Part shown: positions 33,861 to 43,873 of the stretch, piece after piece
Position numbering within the stretch: position 1 is the stretch's first letter
Layout of the letters: the number at the start of each line of letters is the position of its first letter
Assembly: GCA_022497155.1 (NCBI GenBank)
Contig: MU385746.1
Span: 434,001-498,000 of the forward strand
Length of the DNA: 64,000 bases
From: Whalleya microplaca
Taxonomy: Eukaryota; Ascomycota; Sordariomycetes; Xylariales; Xylariaceae
Direction of reading: 5' to 3'
Translations under genes and position numbers: made by a program
The notes under the pieces: model-generated
What the model was told of the DNA's origin: nothing
Seen by the model: only the letters and a program-made list of their open reading frames with translations
Databases searched by the model: none

Positions 33861-35063
33861 TCAGTCTATTCGGCTCATTCTTATGTCCAGGTACGTTCCT
33901 AGAACCGAGCTTTCGCTCTCGGACCTTGAGTGGCTGTCTTTATTTGTTGCTAATGCCCGTTTAGGCGGCTTTTTGGAGGGTTGATGACCTTGAGCTGTCT
34001 CTGGCGTTTGGTCCTCGTCTGGTACACTCTGCTTTGCGGGCTCCTCCACAATGATCTGCAAACCAGAGTCACCCATTGTGAAACTCGCCTCCTTTTCAAC
34101 CCTCTTCGGCCTCCCCCTTTTGTCCTCCTCACTCTCCATTAACTCCCTCATCATCGCCATCCCCTCTTCACGGTCTTCCTCGCTGTCCATACTCAGCCCC
34201 CAGGCTTTCAAGAATGTCGCCTCACCGCGATAATTCCTGTGTAGCCATAACCGCTCTTGGGGCGAGTATCTCGACGGCCTTAAACTTTGCTTTGGTTCCT
34301 TCGCTCCCGGGTTTTCCACTACCGACCCCAACGCCCCCTTTTCTTGCGTTTGATCTGCTGTGACTGCTGGTAGCGGCCTATCTGGCGGCGGGCTCGTCAA
34401 CGGCGGGATAATCTTTCTTATAGGTGGCCTTAGATGGACTTCGCGCACTGGACTCTCATTGTCAACAGTGTCTGAGTCGGTTTCATCATGCGTGTCCATC
34501 GGCCGCGCTGGCAGGGCTTTCCATTTCGTAGGCTTGCCCTTTTGGACATCGGTAGCGGATTGGGTGCGTCGGAGGTTTCGGACCGAAGCGGAACTAGGTG
34601 GGAGTGAAGGTGTAGTGGAATATGGCGGTGGAGATTGGAATTTGGAGGTTGGCGTTGACGCTGTAGAGGACGTTACTGGAGAGAGGATCTTTTCTAACGG
34701 GTTGCTGAGATTGCTGAGAGGCGCCGGGCTTAGGCCGGGGGAAGACACCGATTCTGCCGAAGACATCGTGTCTGCTGGAGAGAGCATCGGCTCTCGAGAA
34801 TCTATCGTAGTCAAGGTGATCGGTTTGGGCCGGTCGGCCGACGGCGAATTCTGTGGCGACGCGAATTGCGACCAAGTGGTAAGTCGGTGATCCTTGATTG
34901 TGCCGGGCAGCGCCAGAGTCGCCATTTCAGGCGTGCCGACTCGGGATCCCCCAAGATGGATGATCTCGGTCGGCGCGTTCAAGCTACTTTTACTGGAATT
35001 GTGGCCATAGTTCCATTTTACCCACGCCTTTGTGCGCTGGCTTGGTTCCCTGAATATCGGCAT
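33861..35063 (-). CDS. unknown Pro/Ser-rich disordered fungal protein
   Basis: Single exon of 400 residues from ATG 35063. I do not recognise a named family. The N-terminus (MPIFREPSQRTKAWVKWNYGH) and an internal block (RYSPQERLWLHRNYRGEATF, then LKAWGL, about residues 284-309) look folded and conserved. The rest is low complexity, rich in Ser, Pro and Thr with several SP/TP sites, consistent with a phosphorylated scaffold or regulatory protein. The C-terminus is charged (KDSHSRSESESS). There are no membrane segments or signal peptide. It may be a conserved hypothetical protein of Pezizomycotina. Confidence 0.75.
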   Translation of the reverse strand: MPIFREPSQRTKAWVKWNYGHNSSKSSLNAPTEIIHLGGSRVGTPEMATLALPGTIKDHRLTTWSQFASPQNSPSADRPKPITLTTIDSREPMLSPADTMSSAESVSSPGLSPAPLSNLSNPLEKILSPVTSSTASTPTSKFQSPPPYSTTPSLPPSSASVRNLRRTQSATDVQKGKPTKWKALPARPMDTHDETDSDTVDNESPVREVHLRPPIRKIIPPLTSPPPDRPLPAVTADQTQEKGALGSVVENPGAKEPKQSLRPSRYSPQERLWLHRNYRGEATFLKAWGLSMDSEEDREEGMAMMRELMESEEDKRGRPKRVEKEASFTMGDSGLQIIVEEPAKQSVPDEDQTPETAQGHQPSKKPPKRALATNKDSHSRSESESSVLGTYLDIRMSRID

Positions 35064-36982
35064 GGTAACATAGAAGCAGCCAAAGCAAGCTATACGATGA
35101 CGAATTCATAGGGCGTTATGTTGCTTAAATGAAGAGCTATTGAGTTGTCTATGTTCGACTAACAAGGAATAAACTAAGGAGCTATCGGCGACAAGCTGGC
35201 GCGGCCTCGCGTCTACAAGTACGGTCTACATATCTAGTTCAAGACTATGCCAATTTTTCGTGTATGTTCATGATCCACTCTTGGCATCATACGAGAAAGA
35301 ATACGGGGTTGTTGGACCCAACGTGGGTATAATCTACTTCGAACAGTGCTAAAAAGGCAATAGACTAAGGCATCGGCTTGGAACAGAAGGTGTCAAGCCA
35401 AACTTCTGCACCCGAGAATATGGTTCTGCCAATGGTCTACCTGGGATTAATGAAACGGACTGCAACCCGGGGTTAGCCGCCGGGATATCGGACGAAGAAG
35501 AGCCGCATCGTGCGTGTGAAATAGACGAAAAGAACTTTCGATGAAGTTTCGAAGAAACGCCAAGACAGGCTGCTCGAACCAGGGGAATCAGGAGATGCCT
35601 TGCAAGTTGCCAGGCGTGCAATAGGGATTTGAGAGTGATCCCCACAGTCCCGGCACTACTACGCTGGTACGTATGTACCTACATACGCGAACTGGCTGAC
35701 TGGCGAATCGGCAAATTCTTACCACGATCTCCCGCCAATGAACTTGCGCTTTTCGCAGGATTATTCCGTATTTGTCGTCATAGTACGAATAGATGCAAGC
35801 ATTAGCTTGACCTGTCTTGATACATATATAAATAACTACTTTGTAGATACTCTTATCGATCGTAGATATTGAAATGCATTTAATGATTTTTGTCTTTATG
35901 AATAATATCGAACATGTATAAAAATAGGTACATGTCAATATAACTAATACGAACACACGTAAGTAGATCGGCAATCAGATATAGTTAGCTTAGAGTTATC
36001 ATACTTAGTGCCTTAGCCAAGTCTCCTCTAGCTCTGGTACTGTGAATACAGTATACTTCGTATGGCGCCAGAAATCACGAAATCCAGTTATCTAATATAT
36101 CGATGCGCACCAAAAAGCCCAAATCCATAGATTGTAGGAGCACTCCTAACGAGTTTTTATTACAGAGAAATCAGAGAGGAACCAGCAGATTTGACCTATT
36201 GCGCAAATTACTGATTGCCTCATATGTCCATTTGATGTTCCTCCCAACGTATCAAACTGTAACCCGAGATTGTTACATACTCTATAAATAATCATCTAAC
36301 ACATTATAAAAGGTTTACCGTTTAATTCACTAATGCGATGAGGTTTGCCTATCCTGTTACCTTGTTATTCTTGCTACTTAGAAACAACTATTCCTAGCCT
36401 ATTACATAACTCCTGAGACGGATAGAGAGGTGAATGTGGATGATAATATAACGTGCAATTAGCTTCCTGGCTGAGGTCCAAGCGCCGACGATCTGGGGTG
36501 CCGTCAATTCAGCCCCGGGCTTGGCGGGAGATCGACAGCTTTTGATCCAGATATACTGTTACGCCATGATGCATGTACGCAGTATCGTAATACCTACTCT
36601 GGTCTGTCAGGGAGCTCCATGAGAGACGAGAAAACGTACTTGTAGTATGAACATGCTCAATGTCCCCGATGTGAGTTGTGCCATCGCGCTTTGCTTCCGG
36701 AGTTCTACGTTGGCTTGAATACTTAGTTCCGATGTCAGCTGGTCTTGGGGGTTGCAATCTTACAGCCTCACAAGATCTGCTTTAGTATCGCCTAGGACCA
36801 TGTCTTGAGCCGGAGCTTGAAGCCCCAATTTGACAGTATTCTTTCATCTTCCCCGCTTGATTGCGCCTTCGCTCTCCGATCCACCTTAGGGTGGTTGCGA
36901 TTTCCTCCGTAAGTGTTCTTGTAAGTGGCTCTCCATCCTCGAAGGCGAAGCCAGCTAGAGGCCTGTGTAAGACTGGGAGAGG
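35064..36982. other. intergenic, edge of the accessory region
   Basis: AT-rich with no certain gene. Open frames at 35349-35974 and 36509-36986 (minus) lack domains. The last may contain further decayed NRPS sequence, but I could not align it to a motif. Confidence 0.4.
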
Positions 36983-38351
36983 TCATTGTCTAACTATAAG
37001 CGTACCCTGTTGACGTGGCTTTGGTATACGTGATGCCATCTTTTTGGATAAATAAAGTACGTTCTCGTTACGAAGCCCAGAGTGCTTGGCAACGATGCAC
37101 TTCGGCTTGCCTGTCGAACCACTAGTGTATAGAATTACGGCTACGGGGTCCGCACGCGAAGAATTGGGTACCCAAATGACGGGTTGAGACTCACGACTAG
37201 ACAAGTTGCCCAGCTTGACACCTGCGATGTTTACGTGGTGTGAATTGCTGACCGTGCTGTTATCCACGAGGATGGCTGCCGGACGGCAACTCACAGCGAC
37301 ATCTGCCGGACGTGACAATTGGTTGCAAGTATCTAGCGGGATATAAACTGCCACAGGGCGCAGAATGGCGAGCATTGGGCAGGGCTAGTCTCTGCATCTT
37401 CAAATACGTGAACTCAAGAACGTTCACCGACCCCAGCCTTTTGCAATGCCCCAGGGATAGCCTCGATTAGGTCAGCCATGCCAGCGTAAGAAAGAACCCT
37501 TCCGTGACCGTCGTTGAGTGCGGCTTTGTTCTTGTTATTCTCATCTACTTGATCAGTTCGACGGGATTACCTTCCGGGCCAGGCTGATTGTAGGGTTGGC
37601 CCTGAAGTTTATAGTCAGCCAGAGTTTTCTAAAGCCAACTAGCTTGCTCAAGCTGACCTTATTATGGCACTCATCAAGCGCGCGTTTGAGCTCCATGTGG
37701 CTAAACAACTGAGCCTCCTGCAAAGTCAGGGAAGTATCCCATCGAAGGAGGCATAGAAGGATGGGTTGTACGAAGAAGGCGGAACTATGTTGAGTGCGTT
37801 GAGGAGCACATCGAATGGCATTCGCGAATTAGTGAGCGCTTCACATGACTTGGTTCGAGGATTAGAAATGCAGTCGCCAAATTGCTGGCTTGGCTTGTAC
37901 TTGGAACGACTAAAGTCAATGCTAACGTTGTGGTACGGCTCGTCCGTCCTCGCACCTTCAGTGATCCGGAGAATATTATTTGAGAAATCGAAGAGACAAT
38001 AGAGGCCTTTCATAGCCTCCTCGGTGATATTCTTAAAGATATGTTCATCGGGATCTACTATGTTGATAAAGGTGGCCATTGAGGGAATCTCGGCATCATC
38101 GCTAAGCAAGCCCTTGACAATAGTGACCTGATTGCAAATACATCAGCTAGCTGGGATATCTCTTCGGCTGTATAGGAGGTTTTGAATAACCCGTTACCGA
38201 TGACATCCAGCTTATCTAGGCATAAAGATGATGATTTGCAAGTCCCGCAAATATCGGTGATGCTCTTCGTCAATTTCCAATATCTCGTCAGTGAGCTGCA
38301 TCCCCACTTGGTAAGAGAATAGTATATCACCCTATCACAGAGAGCAGACAT
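36983..38351 (-). pseudogene. NRPS remnant: end of C domain, start of A domain
   Basis: Read on the minus strand from 38351. About 38109-37726 encodes the end of a condensation domain (SCEALTNSRMPFDVLLNALN, then VPPSSYNPSFYASFDG, the usual PFDVLLNELN..RSSTHSPLFQ block) followed by SLTLQEAQLFS. After frame changes, about 37510-37420 gives GHGRVLSYAGMADLIEAIPG (start of an adenylation domain). Then 37375-36983 gives AVYIPLD and [15 protein letters not shown], the A2/A3 cores. The A domain then ends, and no A4-A10, T or release domain is visible. Stops and frameshifts separate the pieces. In hybrid PKS-NRPS enzymes the C domain follows the PKS part, which fits the ketosynthase-type DH fragment upstream at 39324. 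Confidence 0.8.
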
Positions 38352-38373
38352 ATCAGCATCTCAGTGGGAAGTA

Positions 38374-38862
38374 CTTGCTATGGCTATTACGCCTCCTCAC
38401 GCCCAGAGGGCGTTGCGCTTTAATTAGTAAAAAACCCCTGTAATAAAAAAATGAGTGGAAATTTTAGATATACTTGCATTCTGGTGGGGATCACACTCTG
38501 ATAGAAGTAGCTTATATACCATAAATAGTCCCGATATCACAATAGTATTACCTTTGACTATTGCAAAAGTAAGAATAGACCTTCTATAATTATAGGGTAT
38601 ATAGTTGCTAAAAGCGCTATAGTTATAGCGGACTATAGCAGTTATAGCAAGTATAAATGCCCTATAGCTATTATGCTTAAAAGATTAACAGGCTAAAACG
38701 TATTGAAGTTAGAGATAATATTCACTTACGTGAGGATACATTAAGTTATTTGTAATTCCCTAGTAACTGGATGTACCTACTAGTGTTACGAATTACTAGG
38801 GTTTTTTACTAGTTAAAGCGCAACGCCCTCTGGGCGTGAGGAGGCGTAATAGCCATAGCAAG
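38374..38862. mobile_element. MITE with long terminal inverted repeats, TA target site
   Basis: The left end CTTGCTATGGCTATTACGCC is the exact reverse complement of the right end. The terminal inverted repeats extend about 70 bp (through CTCACGCCCAGAGGGCGTTG and TAGTAAAAAACCC) with only a few mismatches. A TA dinucleotide sits on both sides (38372-38373 and 38863-38864), as in Tc1/mariner-type insertions. The 489-bp element has an AT-rich core and no coding capacity. It lies between the DH and C fragments of the broken PKS-NRPS. Confidence 0.88.
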
Positions 38863-39049
38863 TATGGTTATTTCCTACGATGTCGTGATCGTTAAGGGGA
38901 CGATACACTGTAACAAGTGGTAGAGAACATTGATCGGTCATCAGCTGCTGCAGTGGGCAAAAATGGCTCTATAACTAGATTTTCGGCTTGAGAAGGGAAT
39001 TTTGACCATTATCGCTACATATATCGACGCTGCTGTGTACGCAAATATT

Positions 39050-39324
39050 ATCGGATTTATAGGGAGCGCAGAAAGGAGCAGGTTGATTAATGCATAACCA
39101 ACGTATGCTGCGGCTGGAAAGGTGGCTTATCATCGTAGCTGGTACCCTTCAAGCCTTAGGAACTCCCTTACATTGAGGAAATCCTTCCAGCGGGGATCAC
39201 ACTCTGTGTAATTTGCAGATGGAACACCTAACAACTCGTGGAAGGCTGCACTTCTTAATCTCGTTTGCTTCGAGAGGCATGACCGGTGCCAGTGGATTCT
39301 TCCATGGTTCCATATATATATCAA
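39050..39324 (-). pseudogene. PKS remnant: start of a dehydratase (DH) domain
   Basis: The minus-strand frame from about 39260 encodes HELLGVPSANYTECDPRWKD followed by FLNVREFLRLEGYQL. This matches the beginning of a fungal polyketide synthase DH domain, where the order is HDLLG..DPRWRN..REIPWLKGH. After a stop, another frame near 39090 gives FPAAAYVGYALI, the next conserved DH block (VFPAAGYVxMALEA). The rest of the PKS (KS, AT, KR, ACP) is not present nearby. With the C/A remnant beyond the MITE, this suggests one collapsed PKS-NRPS gene on the minus strand. Confidence 0.7.
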
Positions 39325-40282
39325 GGGATGAGACTGACATCAAATATATCCGAGGTCATCGGCCTTTTACCATGGTTCAACCTCATAATAATATTACCGA
39401 ACTCTATTGCATGTAGTACGCTTAACTGGTGTTGGTTGATAGGTCAGCCACACGCTGGTATTCTAGTAAATGAGTGACAACAGCTACCCCAAGTCCCCAG
39501 CTTTCGGCTGGCTAATAAGTGAATGGATCAATATGAAAGACAATGCTTCTCATCCCAGCTTCAAGCTTTTGTAGTTGCTAAGGTCTAAAGGTTTGAATAT
39601 TCTCAGAAAACTAAAACTACGACAATGGAATACGACTAGTAATAGTCACGCAAGGTCCGCCTAAGCTACCTATCCTATCATGTAGTCCTACCACAATAAT
39701 TAAGACTCCTCAATGGTTATTTTATTAGATTATACATACAAAAAATATAAAACAAACTTTGTTTCTATAAGAATACTCAATATTAGTATAGTTTATATTA
39801 CGTACTTATGCGATGACCATTTGGAAGCTTAGGGGCTATAACCCAAATAAACAGTTTATGTTGTCCCACCAAGCTTTCCTTGAATGTGGGGTCTTGGAGG
39901 CTTGTCAGGCCTAATCCTATCAATGTAGCAGCACGTAGTGTTGGTTTGCCCCCCTGAAGGACAAACAAGGTTACAACTCAGACATCTGACATCACGATTT
40001 GGGCTTATTTACTCTTCACATGCACGTAACCAGCTTCTTGTCTCATCTATCCAGATTCCCCTTTCGGGATTACGACATGGGGCCGAGGTGGGATGTGAAT
40101 AAGGGATGGAGATAAGCGGCTTTACCAGCTAACCCCAAAGCATTATTGGATTTCAGGCCTTTGTCACCGGTAAACACCGTCGATCCTATCTTCTACTTCA
40201 TCCTCTTCATGGACGCTATAACTTCACAAGCAACCATAGTCCAGTCAGCTATCCATCAACCAACCAATCATCAATTTCCATT
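39325..40282. other. AT-rich spacer
   Basis: Between the PKS remnant and the SnoaL-like gene. No further PKS motif could be read, and no gene is called. Confidence 0.45.
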
Positions 40283-40762
40283 ATGACCAGTCTCAAAATT
40301 CTTCCGAGCCGTCTTAACAACCTGAGCAGCCACGAGGCCATTATCGATGCCATCTACCGCACTGTCGTAGGCCTAGATACCAATGACCAAGCTCTCTTTC
40401 AGTCATCCTTCATCCAGGATGCCGTCTTTGATCTCAACGGCACTATCATGACTGGCCTAGACGCCATTGATGCTGAGGTGTACACGTCCATTTCCAAGCT
40501 CGATACCACCCACTTTATCACCAACTTTCGCGTGCAGCAAGCTGAAGGCGCTGCTACGGCATCTGTCACCGCCCATGCGCTCGCTCAGCATTACAGAGGT
40601 GGGACGGGGCTGAAGGGAGACGCTCCACGGCTGCTAGCAGGTAGCCTGTACCAAGTTGACGTTGTCAGGGATGAAAAGGAGGATCTGTGGAAGGTCAAGA
40701 ACTGGAAGATGCAGACTATCTGGGCTGAGGGCGACTGGACCATTCTGACTGGTGGAAAGTAA
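40283..40762 (+). CDS. SnoaL/NTF2-like domain protein
   Basis: Intact single exon of 159 residues with ATG at 40283. The pattern of an N-terminal helix pair (HEAIIDAIYRTVVGLDTNDQ), ALFQSSFIQDAVFDLNG, a sheet with THFITNFRVQ, and a C-terminal DLWKVKNWKMQTIWAEGDW strand is that of the SnoaL_4/NTF2-like cone fold. Fungal members include small dehydratases, cyclases and uncharacterised helpers in secondary-metabolite clusters, so a tailoring role next to the ruined PKS-NRPS is plausible but unproven. It has no signal peptide, and the codons are G+C-richer than the flanking DNA. Confidence 0.82.
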   Translation: MTSLKILPSRLNNLSSHEAIIDAIYRTVVGLDTNDQALFQSSFIQDAVFDLNGTIMTGLDAIDAEVYTSISKLDTTHFITNFRVQQAEGAATASVTAHALAQHYRGGTGLKGDAPRLLAGSLYQVDVVRDEKEDLWKVKNWKMQTIWAEGDWTILTGGK

Positions 40763-42566
40763 GGTGCTCTGAAGGTGTTTGTGGATTCTCTGAACACCTT
40801 GGCTGGGTTTACGTGAGATGTTGTAGTGTGATTCAAGGTTGTCGAAAAGGTCAAATCATAATAACCTGATAAGCACTTGTTGATTCTACTATGGCCGAGT
40901 CCGTCGACGTAGCGGTAAGCTGAAACTGAATGTCTAGTTCTCGCTCTCTGATCTGAACGCTGGCAGGCCTTGCTCACTAGGCATATTCTTACCTAGTGCC
41001 GGATTCCGGCCTATTGCCACCTGTTCGCGGTCGATTTTGACCTTGTGTGTCGCTTCGGCGCCGAGGTCTTCGACTACAGCAGCGTATAGCTAGCTGCATT
41101 AATGAGGTTTCAACCCACTCCAGCAAGATTCGGGGTACATTACTATATGATCATTAGTCGTTTCCTGAAATTGTATATGATACTTGCTACAGGGTGCCTA
41201 AGAAACATCAATAAGCCTTGTCGAGACAATATAGATAGATAGGGGCGCGACATACAGGATTCATCTGCCAAGGCTAGTCTACTGCCTCTGTTGGCGAGTT
41301 TGTTTAGTAGCTAGAAATGGTCTGTCAATTAATCTCGATGTGTAACAAGTTTATGCAACTTAAAGAGAGACACATTAGCGAAGTTTTCATGTTTGAGGCC
41401 GACATGCTACAAGCTGTCTACTAATTTCCGTTATGATAAAATAATCATTACCCCTTTTAAGGGTCAACTGCTATTTTTTGTGTATAGTCATAAGAATTTT
41501 GGTATATTGATTGACTGAGCAACTTTAGCTCTATTGGGGATTTCCTCCCCTCGGCGACTGCCCTTCAGACTTTCATAGACGTTGCGACTTTCTGACTATC
41601 CAAGCAAGCACCAAGACCTCATGCAAATACGATTGACTGTATAAACGGAAAGTTATACTATTCAATACAATATGAGGATTACTTTTTGATAGACATCATC
41701 CCCCCTTTTCGCCTATCTCCTATGAGGATAGGAGTAGTTCAATAGGTACCTTAGGCATCAGGGGTGTTTCGCCTAAAGTGGCATCTCCACTACAAATGAT
41801 GATATTAGATTTGAACTTGAATCAGATTATATATCAGAAGGAGGTAGGAGAGCATACATATGGCCATAGAATCTAAGAGTGTCAAGACTGGCAAGGTACC
41901 ACGATGCTAGGTAATGCTCAGCACGATGCAGCTCGTTATCAGTCTCTCAAGAAGGTTGTCCCGTCCAGTTCTCAAGGCTATAGTATATGAGCATCAGCAT
42001 ATGCAAACATCTGGAACTATCTAAATCAAGATCACTTCGCTTGGAGCGCTAATTGTTGTGAATATCTAGACACTTATCTCCTCGAAATTTCTCACATATG
42101 GGCTGGACCTATTCTGGCTCCAATATTCAAATTGTCACATGCACAGGACACAGAAGCCTAATGCCATATATATTGCCAGTAAGGTCAAGTTATCTTTCAC
42201 AGACTTTATCGTGAACTATATTTCCTCTTCTTTGGAAAGAAGATTATTCACATATCACATATATGCATTTATACAAAAAGAGATCTATGGACACATTCTA
42301 TTAATAGCTGAGTGGCCCTGTGATCTGCGATCTCAAGCAGTCACGCCTGTCAAAGCAGTCTACAGTGAAACCCTTGTAATTGAATCATTTTATTCCAACT
42401 GTATTTCTGCTCACTTAATCAATAGAGTCTATGTGATAATCAACCCCACACAAGTAACCATTTCAAACGTGAGACTCCTACCTGATATTCTTTGTCGGTG
42501 TCTCGTTTATTATATCTTGCCAGGAAAAATTTCCAGTAAGACCAGTGTATCATATGATAAGTGTTA
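40763..42566. other. AT-rich spacer
   Basis: About 1.8 kb without a supported gene. A 158-codon frame at 42139-42615 runs into the MITE end and stops inside it. Its composition is not protein-like, so it is not called. Confidence 0.45.
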
Positions 42567-42893
42567 CTTGCTATGGCTAATTCGCCTCCAACGCCCAGAG
42601 GGCGTTGCGCTTTAACTAGTAAAAGACCCTAGTAATATAAAAATTCCGATATATATCAGTGGAGTATAAAAGTGACTTGACATTCAGTATAACTTATTAT
42701 ATAAGTCGAAGTACTTTTGTTACGTACTGTCACATATTTAAAACAAGAAGATATACGCCTAACGAATCTACATTTGTCTATTAATATTTCAGGTGGTAGC
42801 GGATGTACATCGGAATTTTTTATATTACATGGGCTTTTTACTAATTAAAGCGCAACGCCCTTGGGCGTGACGAGGCGAATTAGCCATAGCAAG
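42567..42893. mobile_element. second, shorter MITE of the same family
   Basis: The left end CTTGCTATGGCTAATTCGCC and right end GGCGAATTAGCCATAGCAAG are exact inverted repeats and match the MITE at 38374-38862. The terminal repeats continue through AACGCCCAGAGGGCGTTGCG and TAGTAAAAGACCC. The core is a different length (total 327 bp) and AT-rich. The left flank is TA, while the right flank is TG, so the target duplication is imperfect. Confidence 0.85.
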
Positions 42894-43636
42894 TGTCTCG
42901 TTATAGATATTCTCATTATGTCTTCAATGGCCAGACCAGGTTTCGGGCGAAAAGTTTATTTCAAGTCGTCTACGAAACAACACTGCTGATAGGCGAAAGT
43001 ATAACTAAGTAATATAGACTACCAATATTCCTCAAGATATATTCCGTAGAAGGTTTGACCTTGTGTCTTTCGTTGCACTGAATTATGTACTCATGTGCAG
43101 TTTGAGTGTGGTATGACTCCGTGCCCTCGGGATTTCTTGCGGATACATACTAGGCAGCTGAATACAATATTGGGGCGTTTTCTCTCTCTAGGCTGTGCTA
43201 TGTGTAATGAGCCAATCAATGTCAACGTTGAGCGCAACTGTTTGCGGGGGCTGGCCTTGGCTAAGGACGGGCACCCTTGTCACCAAGGCTATGTCCCAGC
43301 ATCGGCTGTATAAAACTGTCTAAATTTGGGTTGTGTTTCCACAACAGGAAACATGGCTTACAGGCAGCAAACTTCACAGCATGTGGGTGAGAGGCGTGGT
43401 GGTACGGTGTGTAAATGCGATACAAATATTAATAACCGAAATCCTCCCTTTGAGATCTCACCATTGTGCCTTCTCAGTACAAGACAGTATCACGCTTACG
43501 AATATATTTCTGGTTACCCGATTGGAAGCAATTCTCAAGACAGCCTCAAAATCGAGATTGCAAGACATACACTCAGTCCCCTCACATCCGCGTACTTCAT
43601 CTTACAGCTCTTCTACTTCCAACCATAACCGGCAGC

Positions 43637-43873
43637 ATGGGTAATACGACCGTCAATGATCATTTTGCCAAGGATTTCATCATCGCTCTCGCCGTTGGGG
43701 TTGCGGCAACAGTGATATTTACAGCACTTGTCTGTGTCTTCTCTCAGTTTGGCGCACGCATGTGTGGTAGAGTCGATAGGAGAGAGCGTTGGTTCCAACC
43801 AACGTTAGAAGAAGGACGCGCCCACGAACTTCCCATGGCTCAGGCCGACCCTCATCCGAAAGAATACGCATGA
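43637..43873 (+). CDS. possible 78-residue single-pass membrane protein
   Basis: From ATG 43637. A polar N-terminus with an NTT sequon is followed by one hydrophobic segment (FIIALAVGVAATVIFTALVC, about residues 14-33), a basic stretch (RVDRRERW) and a charged tail, as in a type I/III single-pass topology. No family recognised. The frame stays open upstream (from 43466), but the upstream part is not protein-like. Short size and lack of homologues in my memory keep this tentative. Confidence 0.4.
   Translation: MGNTTVNDHFAKDFIIALAVGVAATVIFTALVCVFSQFGARMCGRVDRRERWFQPTLEEGRAHELPMAQADPHPKEYA

Noticed and set aside
42139..42615. 158-codon frame ending in the MITE
   Set aside because: AT-rich, not protein-like, and the stop lies inside the transposon terminus.
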